Positions 14,001-26,000 of a stretch of DNA of 64,000 bases are shown here, in pieces. Position 1 is the first letter of the stretch. Each line of letters begins with the position of its first letter. The stretch lies in contig NC_086382.1 in the NCBI RefSeq assembly GCF_036588685.1, positions 61,150,987 to 61,214,986 on the forward strand, in the 5' to 3' direction. The stretch is from Mytilus trossulus (taxonomy: Eukaryota > Mollusca > Bivalvia > Mytilida > Mytilidae). Below the pieces are notes generated by a model. The model saw only the letters and a program-made list of their open reading frames with translations, had not been told where the DNA came from and made no database searches. The translations under genes and the position numbers were made by a program.

Positions 14001-17000
14001 AATACATACAAACTACTTATTCGTATTGAAGTATTATAATTATGTTAAGGAGTTAGAATAGCTTGGGTTTTTGAAATTCAAGGTATATAGTAGGGGGTTC
14101 AATATACCATGGTAGGGGGGGTCAAAATACCATGAAAATATTTTTTCTTCAAGATTTCTTTTCCAGCATGTTAAATGAATACAAACTACTTATTGAAGTA
14201 TTATTACTATGTTAAGGATTAAGAATAGCTGGAATTTTTTAAATTGAATGTCTATGGTAGGGGGTTCAATATACCGCAGGGGGGTCAAAATACCATGGCT
14301 AAGTAAAATTTTCAAAATATCTTTTCCAGCATGTTATATACATACAAACAACTTATTGAAGTATTATTACTAAGTAAAGGAGTTAGAATAGCTTGAATTT
14401 TTGAAAATCAAGGTCTATAGAAGGGGGTTCAATATACTGCAGGGGGTCAAAATATCATGGCTTAGTAAAATTTTCAAAATATCTTTGCTAGTTTGTTAAA
14501 TACATACAAACTACTTATTGAAGTATAATAATTATGTTAAGGAGTTAGAATAGCTTGGGTTTTTGAAATTCAAGGTCTATAGTAGGGGGTTCAATATACC
14601 ATGGTAAGGGGGGTCAAAATACCATGAAAATATTTTTTCTTCAAAATATCTTTTCCAGCATGTTATATACATACAAACTTCTTATTGAAGTATTATAATA
14701 CTGTTAAGGAGTTAGAATAGCTTGAATTTTTGAAAATCAAGGTCTATAGAAGGGTTCAATATACTGCAGGGGGTCAAAATACCATGGCTATGTAAAATTT
14801 TCAAAATATCTTTGCCAGTTTGTTAAATACATACAAACTACTTATTGAAGTATTATAATTATGTTAAGGAGTTAGAATAGCTTGGGTTTTTGAAATTCAA
14901 GGTCTATAGTAGGGGGTTCAATATACCATGGTAGGGTGGGGGGGGGGGGCAAAATACCATGAAATTTTTTTTTCTTCAAGATATCTTTTCCAGCATGTTA
15001 AATGCATACAAACTACTTATTGGAGTATTTTTACTATGTTAAGGATTAAGAATAGCTGGAATTTTTGAAATTGAATGTCTATGGTAGGGGGTTCAATATA
15101 CCGCAGGGGGGTAAAAATACCATGGCTAAGTAAAATTTTCAAAATATCTTTGCCAGTTTGTTAAATACATACAAACTACTTATTCGTATTGAAGTATTAT
15201 AATTATGTTAAGGAGTTAGAATAGCTTGGGTTTTTGAAATTCAAGGTATATAGTAGGGGGTTCAATATACCATGGTAGGGGGGGTCAAAATACCATGAAA
15301 ATATTTTTTCTTCAAGATTTCTTTTCCAGCATGTTAAATGAATACAAACTACTTATTGAAGTATTATTACTATGTTAAGGATTAAGAATAGCTGGAATTT
15401 TTTAAATTGAATGTCTATGGTAGGGGGTTCAATATACCGCAGGGGGGTCAAAATACCATGGCTAAGTAAAATTTTCAAAATATCTTTTCCAGCATGTTAT
15501 ATACATACAAACAACTTATTGAAGTATTATTACTAAGTAAAGGAGTTAGAATAGCTTGAATTTTTGAAAATCAAGGTCTATAGAAGGGGGTTCAATATAC
15601 TGCAGGGGGTCAAAATATCATGGCTTAGTAAAATTTTCAAAATATCTTTGCTAGTTTGTTAAATACATACAAACTACTTATTGAAGTATAATAATTATGT
15701 TAAGGAGTTAGAATAGCTTGGGTTTTTGAAATTCAAGGTCTATAGTAGGGGGTTCAATATACCATGGTAAGGGGGGTCAAAATACCATGAAAATATTTTT
15801 TCTTCAAAATATCTTTTCCAGCATGTTATATACATACAAACTTCTTATTGAAGTATTATAATACTGTTAAGGAGTTAGAATAGCTTGAATTTTTGAAAAT
15901 CAAGGTCTATAGAAGGGTTCAATATACTGCAGGGGGTCAAAATACCATGGCTATGTAAAATTTTCAAAATATCTTTGCCAGTTTGTTAAATACATACAAA
16001 CTACTTATTGAAGTATTATAATTATGTTAAGGAGTTAGAATAGCTTGGGTTTTTGAAATTCAAGGTCTATAGTAGGGGGTTCAATATACCATGGTAGGGT
16101 GGGGGGGGGGGGGGGGGGGGGGGGGCAAAATACCATGAAATTTTTTTTTCTTCAAGATATCTTTTCCAGCATGTTAAATGCATACAAACTACTTATTGGA
16201 GTATTTTTACTATGTAAAGGATTAAGAATAGCTGGAATTTTTTAAATTGAATGTCTATAGAAGGGGGTTCAATATACCGCAGGGGGGGTCAAATTACCAT
16301 GGCTAAGTAAAATTTTCAAAATATCTTTTCCAGCATGTTGAATACATACAAATTACAATTTGGAGTATTATTACTATGTTAAGGAGTTAGATTAGCTTGA
16401 ATTTTTGATATTCAAGGTCTATGGTAGGGGGTTCAATATACCGCAGGGGGGTCAAAATACCATGGCTAAGTAAAATTTTCAAAATATCTTTTCCAGCATG
16501 TTGAATACATACAAACTACAAATTGGAGTATTATTACTATGTTAAGGAGTTAGAATAGCTTGAATTTTTGAAACTCAAGGTCTAATTTGACCCCCTGCGG
16601 TATATTGAACCCCTACTGTAGACCTTAAATTTCAAAAATTTTAGCTATTCAAACTCCTTAACATAGTTATAATACTCCTACAAGTAGTTTGTATGTATTT
16701 AACATACTGGAAAAGATATTTTTGAAAATTTTACTTTGCCATGGTAATTTGACCCCCCTGGGGTATATTGACCCCCCTACCATAGACCTTCAATTTCAAA
16801 AATCTTGCAATTCTTACTCCTTAACATAGTAATTATACTCCAATAAGTAGTTTGTATGTATTTAAAATGCTGGAAAAGATGTAAGAAAAAAATATAAATT
16901 CCATGGTATTTTGACCCCCCTGCAGTATATTGAACCCCCTACCATAGACCTTGACATTCAAAAATTCTAGCTATTCTAACTCCTTAACTTAGTAATAATA

Positions 17001-20000
17001 CTTCAATAATTAGTTTGTATGCATTTAACATCCTGGAAAAAATGTTTTGAAAAAAATAATTTCCATGGTATATTGACCCCCCTGCGTTATATTGAACCCC
17101 CTACTATAGACCTTAAATTTCAAAAATTCTAGCTATTCTAACTCCTTAACTGAGTAATAATACTTCAATAAGTAGTTTGTATGCATTTAACATCCTGGAA
17201 AAAATGTTTTGAAAAATAAATAATTTCCATGGTATATTGACCCCCTGCGGTATATTTAACCCCCTACTATAGACCTTAAATAAAAAAAATTCTAGCTATT
17301 CTAACTCCTTAACATAGTTATAATACTCCTACACGTAGTTTGTATGTATTTAACATACTGGAAAAGATATTTTGAAAATTTTACTTTGCCATGGTATTTT
17401 GACCCCCCTGCGGTATATTGACCCCCCTACCATAGACCTTAATATTAAAAAAATTCTAGCTATTCTAACTTCCTAACTGAGTAATAATACTTCAACAAGT
17501 AGTTTGTATGCATTTAACATCCTGGAAAAAATGTTTTGAAAAAAAATAATTTCCATGGTATATTGACCCCCCTGCGGTATATTGAACCCCTACTATAGAC
17601 CTTAAATTTCAAAAATTCTAGCTATTCAAACTCCTTAACATAATTATAATACTTCAATAAGTAGTTTGTATGTATTTAACAAACTGGCAAAGATATTTTG
17701 AAAATTTTACTTACCCATGGTATTTTGACCCCCCGCGGTATATTGAACCCCCTACCATAGACCTTAAATTTCAAAATTTCTAGCTATTCAAACTCCTTAA
17801 CATAGTTATAATAGTCCTACAAGTAGTTTGTATGTATTTAACATACTGGAAAAGATATTTTGAAAATTTTACTTTGCCATGGTATTTTGACCCCCCCTGC
17901 GGTATATTGAACCCCCTACCATAGACCTTAATATTCAAAAATTCTAGCTATTCTAACTCCCTAACTGAGTAATAATACTTCAATAAAAAGTTTGTATGCA
18001 TTTAACTTCATGGAAAAAATGTATTGAAAAAAAATAATTTCCATGGTATATTGACCCCCCTGCGGTATATTGAATCCCCTTCTATAGACCTTAATATTAA
18101 AAAATTCTAGCTATTCTAACTCCTTTACTTAGTAATAATACTTCCATAAGTAGTTTGTATGCATTAAACATCCTGGAAAAAATGTTTTGAAAAAAATAAT
18201 TCCCATGGTATTTAGACCCCCCTGCGGTATATTGAACCCCCTACTATACCTTAAATTTAAAAAAAAAACTAGCTATTCAAACTCCTTAACATAGTTATAA
18301 TACTCCAATAAGTAGTTTGTATGTATTTAACAAACTGGCAAAGATATTTTGAAAATTTTACTTAGTCATGGTATTTTGACCCCCCTGCGGTATATTGAAC
18401 CCCTACTGTAGACCTTAAATTTCAAAAATTCTGGCTATTCTAACTCCTTAACATAGTTATAATACTCCAATAAGTAGTTTGTATGTATTTAACAAACTGG
18501 CAAAGATATTTTGTAAATTTTACTTAGCCATGGTATTTTGACCCCTCTGCGGTATATTGAACCCCTACTGTAGACCTTAAATTTCAAAAATTCTAGCTAT
18601 TCAAACTCCTTAACATAGTTATAATACTCCTACAAGAAGTTTGTATGTATTTAACATACTGGAAAAGATATTTTAAAAATTTTACTTTGCCATGGTATTT
18701 TGACCCCCCTGCGGTATATTGAACCCCCTACCATAGACCTTAATATTCAAAAATTCTAGCTATTCTAACTCCCTAACTGAGTAATAATACTTCAAAAAGT
18801 AGTTTGTATGCATTTAACATCTTGGAAAAAATGTTTTGAAAAAAAATAATTTCCATGGTATATTGACCCCCCTGCGGTATATTGAACCCCTACTATAGAC
18901 CTTAAATTTCAAAAATTCTAGCTATTCAAACTCCTTAACATATTTATAATTCTTCAATAAGTAGTTTGTATGTATTTAACAAACTGGCAAAGATATTTTG
19001 AAAATTTTACTTTGCCATGGTATTTTGACCCCCCGCGGTATATTGAACCCCTTACCATAGACCTTAAATTTCAAAATTTCTAGCTATTCTAACTCCTTAA
19101 CATAGTTATAATACTCCAATAAGTAGTTTATATGTATTTAGCATACTGGAAAAGATATTTCGCAAAATTTTAAATAGCCATGGTATTTTGACCCCCCTGC
19201 GGTATATTGAACCCCCTACTCATAACCTCTAATTAAAAAAAAAAAAATAGCCAATAAATTGTAAATTAGATTATCTGCAATACTATTTCTCAAAAACAGG
19301 GGGGTTCAATTTACCGCAGGGGGGTTCAAAATACCATATGTGAAAAATGACCCCGGGGTCATTATGGTCATTTTACCGCATGGTATTTTGACCCCGGGTT
19401 CAATTTTTAGGGGGTTCAAAATACCATATGACACCGGCATTTTACGTTTCCGCAATTTGGCATTACTTTTCCGGAAAAAAAAAAGGACGTTTCCAGAAAA
19501 AAAGTTACGTTTCCGCAAATAAATATCTTACTTTTCCGGAAAAAAAGTAACTATTCAGGAAAAAATAAATTATTGCTTTTCTGCAAATAAGTGAGGAATA
19601 CCTGTTGATCGAAAGCAAAGCCATAATATAAAATAAATATTAAGTAAGTCATAGGTCATCATAACATGCAAGTAAAATGTGCCATCTATGAAAATATCAG
19701 TCATTTCATTACCTAGACATACCAAGTTGGTGAAACATGAAAGTATAACAATTCTAGAATCAAATCATATTAAATTGAAAATAAGTTTCAGTTTTGTTTG
19801 TGTTCAAATCTATTTGTCTTAATGTTTCGTGAATTTCTAATCTACATTTAGGTAATTTTGGAAACTGCTTTCGCCTGTCTCTGTATAAGGACATAGCAAC
19901 ATTTTTCAAGTCAATATATATTCAAATATTTATAATTTACCAGGTAAATTTCCAGAAAAGTAATAAATACAAATTGCGGAAACTCATACTTTAAAATTGT

Positions 20001-23000
20001 GGAAACGTAGCATTGGGACTTTGAAAAATTAGCAGAAATGCAATACACCCGTTGCTACTATCTCTTTAATCCTAGTTTCTTTGAAGGATTTTTTAAGCAT
20101 TAATCGTTAAAGTTACCTGTTGCTACTATATATGCGGCTCTCTGTGACATGAGGTAACAAGCCTCTTGTACCAGAATAGCATCCTCTTCTGTTGCTATGG
20201 TGTCCAGTTTCATTTCTTTTAATACAGACATGGTATTTTCTGATGATCCAGGATTATCTCTAAAACATAACCTCCAATCATAAGATACTTCTTTTTTTCA
20301 TAGCATACATATTTTTAAGTCAAATTCAGTCATTATTACAAAATTATGATTTTGGAAAAGACCTATGCTGAAGAGTGAACTCAAAACATAAATAGTTGAA
20401 GTATAAAAATTGTTTATTACATTTAAATACATTTTATAATATGGGGACGAAGTCCCCAATTACGGTAGAAAAATCAAAAAAAAAAAAAAAATCGGGAAAA
20501 TTTCCCGAATTTTTCATTTTACTAATGAACTCAAAATCGTTAACTTTTTTTTTCAGATCTACTTCCTGTTCCGGTTTCACCGCATTTGTGCAGATATCTG
20601 TCTTGTTTTCATGAGACTTTGATTTTTTTTATATTTATCAGTGTAGTAAAATATAAGATTGGATCTCAATACAAATTCAATTTTAATAATTACTTGATAT
20701 GAAAAAAACGTTACCTGATGAAAACGTTTCTTTTGTTTACATCGAATATGACGTCATAACCTAAAGAACGTCACAGCTAATTCCCTAACAACAGAAACAA
20801 AATCGGGAACGTGACGTACGGTATTTCGGTTTCTTTTATCCACATGATTGAATTAAAAAAAAATAATACATACAGACTTCGTCCCCATTCACAGGTTATG
20901 CCTGCCTCATATTACATTTACAGTACATGTACTACCATTAATAATTGTTTCTTTATCGATACTTGTTTTAATAACTTGAATTTGTATGGGTTTATTTATT
21001 CTGCAATTAGCCAGCTATTGTACATTAACAGTACCCTGTAATACAAATAAATGTTTGCTTATTTTTACTTCTACAAATAAAGTCTCCTGTTACCCCACTT
21101 CCACGTTGAGCAAGTGGTAATATGAATATTTCTGTTTCCTAACCAGTTCATTTTAGGGTCCTCTTTGCAGTCCGCATTTCAACTATAATAATTTCTTTGA
21201 GAAATTAGAGACAATGATAACTTAACAACTAAAGTTTCAAGTGAGTAATTTCAGGATAAAAGCAATATATTATCAGAGCTCCAGATAAGAATTCATAAAT
21301 TGGGGTTTTAACCCACCATTTTCTTATATAATTGGGTGATAAAGTTTGTTCATTGCATTATCAATTCCAATTCACCCCTCAGGTTAATATCAAATTGGGT
21401 TTTTCACCACCAAGCTCCTTAATGTATTGGGTTTTTTCATCGACACAATATTGAATATTTAGGCAATATCAACCCCATTTTTTTCCATCTTAGATTAATA
21501 TGTTTCTGTCTTTGTTTAGCTCTTTTATTTAGTTTAGGGTTATGGTTATGGTTATTTGCTAGCTGTTATTTGGTTTATTCACTGAGGAGCAATTGTAGGT
21601 TTAATGTGTGTCCCATTTCAAACCTTTTGCCAGTTTTGTATTTTCTCACAAAAAAGATATGTGTATTCACAGGCACTCGTCTTATACCTTTATATAATAA
21701 ATTCTGAGACCAGTGCCTGATCAGTGGCTGTGTGCATGGTGCGTGTATTCACTAATTAACCGTAAAATGAATAAAAAATAGTATATAAACTCTAATTAAA
21801 CTTGAATGATTTTCTTTTATTCAATTTACATAAATCTGGGTTTAGTTGTCTTTTATTAGAACTTTTGATTTCTGATGCTTTATCATTTCATAATTGATTG
21901 GGCCTTTCACTTTTTCCAACTGAATTGGTTTTTGATGAAACCCCGTGTTTATTAGCAATGTTTTTGTTATGGTACGCACACACGCCCGTGCGTTCGATGG
22001 ACACTTCCTAAAGACACTGGCTGAGTCTTGTTTTCATTATAACTTTCCCTCAGTTTTCCAAAATAAGCCGAAAACATGCTTCTATTCAATATTTTAACCT
22101 GACATTCACCTTCATTTTTTTTCGATGTATGTTATGAAAAATCCCAAGCAATGCGAAAAAAATATGACTACATGACACACGCTAATTGGATAAACACCAA
22201 GAAGATCGAAATATTTACATAAACACGTGTACCTATTGAGCAACGGAAAACTCAAACAGGGACCCATTTCAGCTACTCGATGCAGGGATCTATTTTTAGA
22301 ACGACAGGAAATTTCCAATAATAAATATTATAAAAATAGTTTACGCGACAACTGTAAACAGATAAGGGTAAATAACACAAACGGTAGCCAATAAAAGGGT
22401 TGAGAACTCATGGTTTTGGCATATAATTGGGTTTTCTGTTGAATTAATTGGGTTGTTGAACCCTTCAATGGACAATTGCATTGGGTTTTCTATTATTTGT
22501 ATTGCATGATCACGCAAATACGCAGCTTATCTGGAGCTCTGTATTATGTACATTGTTGGAAAATATATAATTAATTTGTACTTGCTACAAAACAGGAGAA
22601 AAGCTTGGAAGGGCCTCACTTTTTGTCCTGTTTCTAAAGCTCATACAAATAAATTTTATATCTTCTATCAATGTACATATATTGTATATATATTTGATAA
22701 TTTCTATTCATTCTGTCATCTATAATAACAATGCATTATGTATAATTGATGCTCCTGTAGCACAGTTACTATGTCACATTTTGTTCAATAAAGTTCTAAA
22801 CCTTTGAAATTTGATATTCTGGATAACTAATAAACTGAATTCCTATGCTGTATTTTAAATGCTTACTTTTCCACTGTAGTAACCTGTCTTGACTTCCATA
22901 ACCATCTCGTCATTAGTTCATCTGATCCTTTACCATCAAATAAAACACCTGCCTTTGTTAACTTGACTAGAACTACACGGAACATTTCTCCTAAATAAAA

Positions 23001-26000
23001 ACCTCCAAAAGACTTTTCAAACCTGTTAAACAAGGAAGTTTGTGTATGCATTCCTAAATCTCATCAATAGACAGAGGATTAAGGATACAATTCTTTAACA
23101 AAAAGGGAGAGATACTACAGTGTGTAAAAGGGAGATAATTGCACAGTTGCAATCCATTACGTTTATCACAATAGCACAAAATAACCACATATATATATAG
23201 GAAAAGATTTATAACTATTGTGACATGGTAATCAAAACCTTACATCTCCAAGATCTATTTTTTTTTCCTTTTGTATTCATTCTTTGAATACTTTGGAAAG
23301 ACTCTTAGAATTCAAAATATCTTATTTGAATGACCACATGAAATCTATGATGATTAAGAAAATTGAGAGTCAAATTTACAAATAATTGCATACTCTAAGG
23401 AAAAATGAATGGCACTTCAGTTTATGGTATAGAAAAGGATCATAGACAAGAAAAGATGAATTTGGTTTTAAATAGAATTTTCTGATTTAAAATTTTATGT
23501 TTCATGTATACAAACAGAATGACAAACTTACGTGTAAGATCCAGGAAAATTAGAATACTGGTCAACTTCTCTTTCAAACTCATTTCTACAGAAATCTAGA
23601 CAACCATTGTCTCCAAACGCTCCCCACTCACAATTCACCAATATCTATTCAAACATACCTCAAAGATATATAACAAATTTAAAACTGGTTGATTCTAAGA
23701 ATATATTTAAAAAAAAACTTATTATAAGAATAAATCATATTCAATTATTGAAGCAATTTCCAGACAGTTCTCTTGGGAATAAACATCTGTTAAATCTTAT
23801 TTTCAGTGTTCAGTAGCTGTTATTTAGTGTTGCTAACCGCTAATTACTAAATTGCCTGAAGGTATACATATCTAACAGGAAGTTCAAAACATCTGAACGT
23901 TCCTTAATTAGCCTTAAAACATGACTTTATATAAACCAATTTTCTATGAATCTTATCGCTCTTTAGTCAGGTCTGGACAAAAAATCCAGTCACTTAGACA
24001 TCTTCCTGTTTGGGTCAAATATTGAAAAAAACAAAGGTTATCAGTAACCAGAAGGGAAGTCTTGAGAAGTCAATACTGTAGAAGCACAAATATGCTATAT
24101 AAAAAGCACAAATATCTTATATAAAAAGCACAAATATGCTATATAAAAGCGCTAGCATCATGAACCAAGATAGATGTATTGACAAGATACAATATCACAG
24201 TGTGCAATATAGCCCCACTTATAGAGTATATATATATATAGGTATAATAAATGTCAATGCTCATCTAAGTATAATAGAACATAAAGCCATAAACATGTAT
24301 TTTACCTTATCTGACTTGGCATCCTTAGGATCCAGTTTTTTAAAGTTCTTTAAGTGTTCTACATAACAAGCATTTGATCCTGAACCTTTAAAGATATACA
24401 AACTCATTTCTTTTTATCATTCATATTAAAAATTATAATTCTAAATTACAAGTGCTTAAATTTCTTCTAATGGAAATCAAGTAAAAATTTTGCTAAATTT
24501 TTCAGCTTGGGATGAAGATGAAAATAAGATGGAGATAAACTACGATAAAATATACATGTAAATTGTGCTGCAACTTCTATTTTTTTTCATTTAATGAATA
24601 TACTACTCACTTTTCAATATATTTTAATGTGTTTTTGCATCAAACCATAGCAGCTATGTATGAATACAGAAGAAATAGGGTAAATATTTAAGAGACAACA
24701 ATTAAACAACTAGAATACAACAAACTCATAAGAAATGAAAAATAAATCTTTATGTAGATAAATCTTCAAAGTTAATACTAGCAATATTACCCTCCCTATC
24801 TAAGGGAGGCAACTCACCTAAAATGAGTCCTATTGCACATTTCTTGTCATAATAACTACCAGCCATTAAAGTGCCTGTTGTGTCACTAATTCTGGCCATA
24901 ACATTGACTGGTACTGATAATCCCTGTAATCAGAATTATTAAAGATATACAATATTAATAGATTATCCATGGTTTTTAAAAAAAGAGAGTGTTTCTCAGC
25001 TGCCAATCTCATCAAAGAGCAACAGCCCAACCATGAGATGTGGTTGAGAAATATTTTAGAGTTTAAAAAGCCATTGATGATCTGTTGATTACTATTTTGT
25101 CTATGACCTCATTGATGTTTACATTGATGACAGCACATACAGCTTTAAAAATTTACAAATTATATACAGCTTAACTGTGAGCTGTACAGTTTATATACAG
25201 CTTTACAGATGTACAGTTTATATATAGCTTTACAGATGTACAGTTTTAATACAGCTTTACAGATGTAGTAAATATACAGCTTTACAGATGTACAGTTTAT
25301 GTAAAGGTTTACAGATGTACATTTGATATGCATCTTTAGAACTGTACAATAAGATTACTTGTTCTAAAGTAGTGTGTACCCCTTATTACCTGAGGATAAT
25401 TTTTTATCTTAGGTTAGTAGCATGATATGATTTTTTTTCTCCAGAAAATAGTGATAATACTTATAATTTCAATACTAGACAAGTTAAATTCAATCTTTAT
25501 TTTTAATCCATAAAACATGTTCCTATGCATTTCAACAAATTACTAGCAATTTAGTCAAGTACCTTAGGACATTTTCTAAGTTTATGCAACCTTGATTTAG
25601 AGTATTATTCTTATTTGTAAATTTTAAATCAGGTTTTCTCAAACATTGTCAAACCAAGGCTAAAATTTGTTTTAGGTTTGGTTAACCTTATAACGATGAC
25701 TGTTTTACTTATGTCCTATTTAGTCTCATGCTCTCAGTCATTTCATATCTTTTGGTTCCAAATTTTTGGTCACAAGCAATCATGATGGTTACAAGCTACA
25801 GCTACTGATAAAAACTCCTTAGAGTTGCTGTTTAGTTTCTTTCTATCTATACTTAAACGTAGTGACTTAAAGACTATTAATCAAAATCCTGTAATATTAA
25901 GATTTTCTAAACCTACCCCTTTCCTTTCAATGGCCTCTTCCAGTAAAATACAAGGGTCAAGGCCAGGTCCATTGGTACACTTAAACCTTTTTGTCCAGGT

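Noticed and set aside
11661-19437. CRISPR-like array of repeats and spacers
   Set aside because: Monomers are 145-175 bp, similar along their whole length, and in two orientations; there are no unique spacers, and the DNA is eukaryotic.
19306-19522. Overlapping 60-70 codon frames on both strands
   Set aside because: They are reading frames across the terminal inverted repeats and the TTTCCGCAA element.
11657-20058. GTTGCTAC on both sides as a target duplication of the 7.8-kb element
   Set aside because: The right copy (near 20051) is about 600 bp beyond the terminal repeat and the same word occurs again in exon 10; likely chance.
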